A program made the translations under genes and the position numbers. DNA of 64,000 bases from Hepsetus odoe (Eukaryota > Chordata > Actinopteri > Characiformes > Hepsetidae). The notes beneath the pieces were generated by a model that had not been told where the DNA came from, did no database searches, and was given only the letters and a program-made list of their open reading frames with translations. The DNA is taken from assembly GCA_017165825.1 (NCBI GenBank), contig CM029372.1, positions 27,159,166 through 27,223,165 on the forward strand. The letters run 5' to 3'. This document shows positions 58,850 through 64,000 of this stretch, in pieces; position 1 is the stretch's first letter, and each line of letters starts with the position of its first letter.

Positions 58850-59661
58850 TGTCTGGAAACCGAGTTCTACCAAACACTATCATTACATACATGCTTATCA
58901 GTCAGAACATTAAACAGCCTGCCTAATATTGTGAAGGTCAACAATCTAAAACAGCTAAGGCCAGGACCCCAAAAGAGCTCTGAAGGTGTGCTGAGGTTTC
59001 TGCACCAGCAGCAGATCCTTTGTGTTCTATAAATTGGGAGGTGGAGCCTCCATGCACCAGACTAGCTTCTCCAGCACATCCCACAGATCCTGGATTGGTA
59101 GATTACTGAACTCTTGATCATGTTGCACAAACTATTCCTGAACAATGTTAGCAGTGAAGCAGGGAGGATTATCCTTCCAAGCAGGCCGGTTACGCAGACC
59201 CATAAACGGCTGCCCTGAGTCCTTTCTATCAGAACCAGCATAAGCCTTTTTATTAATCTGAGCCACAGTGGCTCTTCTGTTTGTCTTGGGCACTGAATAG
59301 TACACAGCACACAATGCCTGAAGTCTGCAGTAGTGTAAAACTCACCTGAACCTGCACCTCAACCTAAACCCTCGCCAGAACCTGCATCTCAGCCTGAACC
59401 CTCACCAAAATCTACACCTCAGCCTGAACCCTCATCACAACCTGCAACACAACCCTCACCCTCACCAGAACTATCCATCAATGGGTCTTGGGCACCCTTC
59501 ACCAATTGTTCTTCCTTGAACCACTTTTGTTTGGTTTTGACCACTGAATAATGGGAATCCCACACATTACCTTCAGTCTGGAGTCCAAGTTTGGTCAGAT
59601 CCTTGTGTATATTCATTTTTCCTACTTCCAATGCACCAAATTGCTGGCTAATTTGTCCCAA
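58850..59661 (-). mobile_element. Tc1/mariner remnant split by a PEP-repeat island
   Basis: On the - strand the transposase N-terminus is at 59661-59500 (QISQQFGALEVGKMNIHKDL, then SVVKTKQKWFKEEQLVKGAQ). Later parts are at about 59310-59150 (RRATVAQINKKAYAGSDRKD) and the 3' end reaches about 58850 (CAGCACATCCCACAGATCCT on the + strand). Between them, 59340-59475 is foreign Pro/Glu-coding repeat. Confidence 0.75.
59340..59475 (+). repeat. PEP-repeat island (stray piece of the PLC-like 2 tail)
   Basis: About 135 bases of CCTGCACCTCAACC, CCTGAACCCTCACCA and similar words, identical in style and codon use to the tail of the gene downstream. It is open on the + strand (EPAPQPKPSPEPASQPEPSP) but has no start, splice site or domain next to it. 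It lies inside a Tc1 remnant 390 bases before exon 1 of the second PLC-like gene. Confidence 0.85.
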
Positions 59662-59860
59662 CTTTTGACAGGATCCACTGTAACAAGATAATAAATGTTT
59701 TTCCCTCCACCTGTAAGTGGTTAGTGTTGTTGCTGATCAGAATGCATTTTAATACAGAATTATGGAAAGAAATGAAATAAAATCCAAACTTAGCCCAACT
59801 TAAAGTTTTTTTTTCACTGCCTTCTTGTAGCTCCTGTGGCTTCCAAGGGAGCAAAAGATC

Positions 59861-62800
59861 ATGGGAGTCTTTGGATATATATCTCTGCTAATGCTGTAAG
59901 TCGCCGATCAAGTCATATATATAATTTATCATATTTTCCAAAGTTCTTAACATCAAGATAATGAATAACAATCATATCTATGAAAGAAAACAGGCTCTCT
60001 TTTGTCATGACCATTGTGCTAGAAAGTGACTATATAGACCTCTTATGTTTAGACACTGGAACTCATGTTTTATTTGCCAGGGTTGCTGTTTATGAGTGTG
60101 ACAGTGATTCTCCTTTCAACAAACATAAAACCCTGCATCCCCATCATGTCCATCTGGACTGGATGAAATGCATTCCAGATGGTAAGTCCCTCTCCTCTGT
60201 GTCCATCCCAGGAACCCATCAAAGCCTGAAAAGGAAAGGGCTGAATCTTTGGAGGAATTTTCAGGCATGGGAGCTTCAATCTCAGCTGCAAGCTGGTGTG
60301 CGTTTCTTTGACATGACTCTTTACAAATTATTTGGCACATTGTATGTTGAAAACAATGCCATCTTTTATAAAGAGAAGTTTTCTCATGCACTGAGCCAGT
60401 TACAGATTTTTGTCAAAGATAAAGCATCAGAGGCAGTGCTGTTGAGGCTCACTGGGCCAAGGAAGGCAATCAGGGATGCTGAAAATTTTTTAAACCATGC
60501 TGTAGTTATAGTTTGGAAGAATACAAAGATTCCCATGATGGGTGAAGCGAGGGGTAAGATTGTCCTAATTCAGAGTTCAGATTTTCATTGGGGGCTTCCA
60601 ATCCATGCCATGGTGTTGGGTAACAAGCATAAGGAAATCCAGATGAAGGAGAATGTCAAAGAAGCTTCAGAGCACTGTGAACATGAGATGATGCTCACTG
60701 ACACTGGTGCCAGAAGGACATGGGACATCCCACAAACACTTGCACGAAAAGTGAATAAACAGCTTGATGATCACATTTTGGACCTAAATGAAGCACAAAA
60801 GAAGCCATCTTGTCTAGGAATACTGTCCATGGACTTCCCAGGTGAAAAACTCATTGAAACAATAATTAACTTTAATTGTGGCCCAAAAACTGGCTCAGAT
60901 ATTGATCCAGGTAAAGTCTCCAAGAGACCATCTCCAAAACTAGTAGCAGAACCTAAACCTGAACTCTCACCTGCACCTCAAGCTGAGCCTTCATCAGAAA
61001 CTGAATCTCAACCAAAACCACCCCCAGAACCTGAACCTCATCCTGAACCCTCACCAGAACCCGAACCTACACATCAACGTGAACCCTCACAAGAAGCTGA
61101 AACCTTACCAGAACCTGCCCCTCAGCCTGAAACCTTACCTGCACCTCCACCTGAACCTGCACCTCAGCCTGAGCCCTCACCAGAACCTGTACCTCAACCT
61201 GAACCTCAACCTCTACCTGAACCCTCATCAGAACCTGAACCTACACCCCAACCTGAACCCCCACCAGAGCCTGCACCTCAAACTGAACCCTTACCAGAAC
61301 CAGAACCTGCACCTCAACCTGAACCCTCACTAGAAACTGAACCTGCAACTCAGCCTGAACCTGTACCTCAGTCTGAACCCTCACCAGAACCTGCAGTACT
61401 GCCTGAAACTTCACTAGAGCCAGAACCTGCATTGCAACCTGAACCCTCACAAGAACCTGAACCTGAACCAGAACCCTCACCAAAACCTGAACCTGCACTT
61501 CAACCTGAACCCTTACCAGAACCTGCATCTCAACCTGAACCGTCACTAGAACCAGAACCACCACTTGAGCCCTCACTAGAGCCTGCCCCTAAACCTAAAC
61601 CCTCACCCTCACCTCCACCAGAACCTGAACCTGCATCTCAACCTGAACCCTCACTAGAACCAGAACCGCAACTTGAACCAGCAGAAACTATACCTCAACC
61701 TGAACAATCACCAGAACCAGAACCTGCACCTGAACCAGAACCCTCATCAAAACCTGAACCTGCACTTCAACCCTCACCCTCACCTGAACCTATACCTCAG
61801 CCTGAACCCTCACCAGAACCAGAAATGCAACCTGAACCATCACCAGAACCTGTCCCTAAACCTGAACCCTCACCTGAACCTCAACATGAACTCTCACCAG
61901 AACCAGCACCACAAGCTGAGTCTCCACCTGAACCTAAACCTGAACCTGCACTTCAGCCTGAACCCTCACCAGAACCAGAACCAGAACTGCCACTTGAACC
62001 ATCACTAGAACCTGCCCCTAAACCTGAACCTTCACCTGAACCTCAACATGAACCCTCACCAGAACCAGAACCACAACTTGAACCCTCAGAACCTATACCT
62101 CAACCTGAACCCTCACCAGAACCAGAACCTGCACCAGAACCCTCATCAAAACCTGAACCTGCACTTCAACCTGAATCTATACCTCAGCCTGAACCCTCAA
62201 TGGAACCTGAGCCTGCACCTCAGCCTGAACCCTCATCAGAATCTGCACCTCAGCCTGAACCCTCACCAGAACCAGAACTGCAACCTGAACCCTCAACAGA
62301 ATCTGTCCCTATACCTGAACCCTCCCCTGAACCTCAACATGAACTCTCATCAAAACCAGCACCACAACCTGAGCCATCAACAGAACCTTCACCTCAACCT
62401 GTGACCTCACCAGAATCTGAACCTGCACTTCAACCTGAAACCTCACCAGAACCTGCACCACAACCTGAACCCTCACCAGAACCTGCAGCACAGCCTGAAA
62501 CCTCAGCAGAACCAGAACCTGCACCTCAATCTGAACCCTCACCAGAACCTGAACCTACACCACAACCTGAACCCTCACCAGAACCAGAACTTGCACCTCA
62601 GCCTGAACCCTCACCAGAACCTGAGCCTGCTACTCAAGCCAAACCCTCAACAGAAGCTAAATCTGCATCTCAACCTGAACTCTCACCAAAACCAGAAAAT
62701 GCACTTCAACCAGAACCCTCACCAAAACCTGAACCTACACCTCAGCCTGAAACTTCACCAGAACCTGAGTCTGTATCTGTGCCTGAAACCTTACCAGAAA

Positions 62801-64000
62801 CCCAACCTTCTCCTCAGCCTGAACCCTCACCAGAGCCAGAACCTGCACCTCAAACTGAGCCCTCACCAGAACCAGAACCTGCACCTCAACCTGAACCCTT
62901 ACCTTCACCCTCACCTGAACCCACACCTGAATCTGAACCTGCACCTCAACCTGAACCCTCTCTGGAATCAGAACCACAACCTGAACCCTCATCAGAAGCT
63001 GCCCCTATACCTGAATACTCACCCGATCCTCATCATGAATCCTCACCAGAACCTGAACCTATACTTCAACCTGAACCCTCACCAGAACCTGAACCCTTAC
63101 CAGAACCTGCACCTCATCCTGAACCTTCACTTGCACCCTTACCTGAACCCACACCAGAAACTACACCTCAACCTGAACCCTTACCTGCATTGTCATCTGA
63201 ACCCGCACCAGAACCTGCACCCCAACCTGAAACTCCACCAAAACCTTCACCTCAGCCTGAACCTTCACCAGAACCTGAACCTGCACCTCAGCCTGAATCA
63301 TCACAGGAATCTGAGCCTGCACCACAACCTGAAATCTCACCAGAACCAGCCCCTAAACCTGAACCCTCCCTTGAACCTCAACATGAACCCTCAACAGAAT
63401 CTACACCACAACCAGAGCTTTCACCAGAAGCTTTATCTCAGCCTGAACCCTCACCAGAACCTGCACCTCAACCTGAACTCTCATCAGAACCAGCACCACA
63501 ACCTGAGCCTTCACCAGAACCTGCACCTTACCCTGCACCCTCACCTGCACCATCAACAGAAACCACACATAAATCTGCACCTCAACCTCAACCCTCACCT
63601 ACACCCTCACCTGAACTCACACCAGAACCTGCACCTCAACCTGAGCCCCCACCAGAACCTTCACCTCAACCTGAACCATCACCAGAACCAGAACCGCAAC
63701 CTGAACCCTCACTAGAACCAGCCCCTGAACCTGAACCCTTACCTGAACCTCAACATGAACCCTCACCAGAACCTACACAACCTGAGACTTCACCAGGAGA
63801 TTCACCTCTACCTGAACCCTCACCAGAACTTTCACCTCAACCTGAACCCTCACCCAAACCTAAACCTGCACCTCAGCCTGAACCCTCACCAGAAGCAGAG
63901 CCTACACCTGAACCTGAACCCTCACCTGAGCCTTCACCAGAACTTGAACCTCAACCTGAGCCCCAACCTAAACCTGAACCTGCACCTGAGCATGAACCCT
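59861..64000 (+). CDS. Secreted PI-PLC X-domain-like protein 2 with giant Glu-Pro repeat tail, 3' partial
   Basis: Exon 1 is 59861-59895 (signal peptide MGVFGYISLLMLVAVYEC across the junction) and exon 2 starts at 60081 and is still open at the window end: at least 1,318 residues. The intron has the same place and phase as in the first gene. Residues about 35-285 match the first gene closely (HPHHVHLDWMKCIPDGKSLS, GTHQS with His58, LQAGVRFFDMTLY, VENNAIFY, GEARGKIVLIQSSDF), so it has the same active-site losses. From about residue 300 (60943) the protein is almost purely X-Pro dipeptides with X mostly Glu, then Ser, Ala, Gln, Lys (PEPSPEPAPQPEP pattern). I read every codon to base 64,000 and found no stop or frameshift. 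Such repeats form stiff, acidic, extended rods in other proteins. A role as a surface, mucus or matrix component is inference. The true C-terminus lies beyond the window. Confidence 0.85.
60943..64000 (+). repeat. Coding Glu-Pro (X-Pro) tandem repeat array, over 3 kb
   Basis: The basic unit is 6 bp (X-Pro) and the common phrase is 30-42 bp (GAACCCTCACCAGAACCTG with CACCTCAGCCT). Longer irregular blocks are marked by a Gln-His-Glu triplet (61882, 62044, 62335, 63379, 63751) or His-His-Glu (63031). The reading frame never shifts, although repeat length changes are frequent. Confidence 0.95.

Larger units (their letters stand above)
56093..59860. other. Interval between the two PLC-like genes
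   Basis: Mostly repeats: SINE pieces (57625-57900, 58024-58150, 58476-58570), a retroelement-like end with (AGAGT)n (57711-57735), and a Tc1 remnant holding a PEP-repeat island. A possible poly(A) signal for the first gene is ATTAAA near 56551. At 56747-56968 an unassigned open frame ends at a donor-like CAAG|GTGAGA. Confidence 0.5.

Noticed and set aside
61079..63715. Asn/His/Leu-rich frames (NPHQNLNLHLN type) and antisense Val/Gln frames over the PLC-like 2 tail
   Set aside because: They are the other reading frames of the X-Pro coding repeat. Only the Pro-Glu frame is continuous with the signal peptide and PLC domain and lacks stops throughout.

Overview
This is nuclear DNA from a bony fish. 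Genes are split by GT-AG introns, intergenic and intronic DNA is full of tRNA-derived SINEs, RTE-type LINE fragments, Tc1/mariner remnants and microsatellites, and the recognisable proteins are vertebrate. Repeat style and gene content suggest a teleost, perhaps an ostariophysan (characin or catfish relative); the species cannot be fixed from this window alone.

Layout: 1-2,800 holds decayed RTE LINE pieces. A GC-rich promoter and non-coding first exon (about 2,940-3,389) lead into thrap3 on the + strand (10 coding exons, 7,239-19,034, 896 aa, poly(A) signal at 20,310). Convergent to it, eva1b lies on the - strand (3 coding exons, 25,338 down to 21,620, 160 aa) with a possible non-coding first exon near 30,225. 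The region 25.4-35.8 kb is gene-poor. lsm10 (single coding exon, - strand, 36,310-35,948, 120 aa) follows, with a candidate ZNF143/Staf site upstream, then a 1.5-kb GA-rich purine tract. oscp1 (- strand, 11 coding exons, 52,657-41,609, 390 aa) comes next. The order and strands thrap3(+) eva1b(-) lsm10(-) oscp1(-) match the human 1p34.3 block THRAP3-SH3D21-EVA1B-STK40-LSM10-OSCP1, with SH3D21 and STK40 absent from the interval.

Beyond oscp1 the human synteny stops. Two tandem + strand genes encode secreted proteins with a bacterial-type PI-PLC X domain (54,628-56,092 and 59,861 to beyond the window end). Both keep the first active-site histidine but lack the residues expected at the second histidine and the neighbouring arginine, so they look like pseudoenzymes. 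The first has a 65-residue Pro-rich tail; the second carries an uninterrupted Glu-Pro/X-Pro repeat tail of more than 1,000 residues that is still open at base 64,000. A stray piece of that repeat lies inside a Tc1 remnant just upstream of the second gene. This pair is the most unusual content of the window.

The four syntenic genes do not form one pathway: Thrap3 (splicing and transcription) and Lsm10 (histone pre-mRNA 3' processing) act in nuclear RNA metabolism, Eva1b is a small membrane protein, and Oscp1 is a conserved protein of uncertain transport or cilium-related role.
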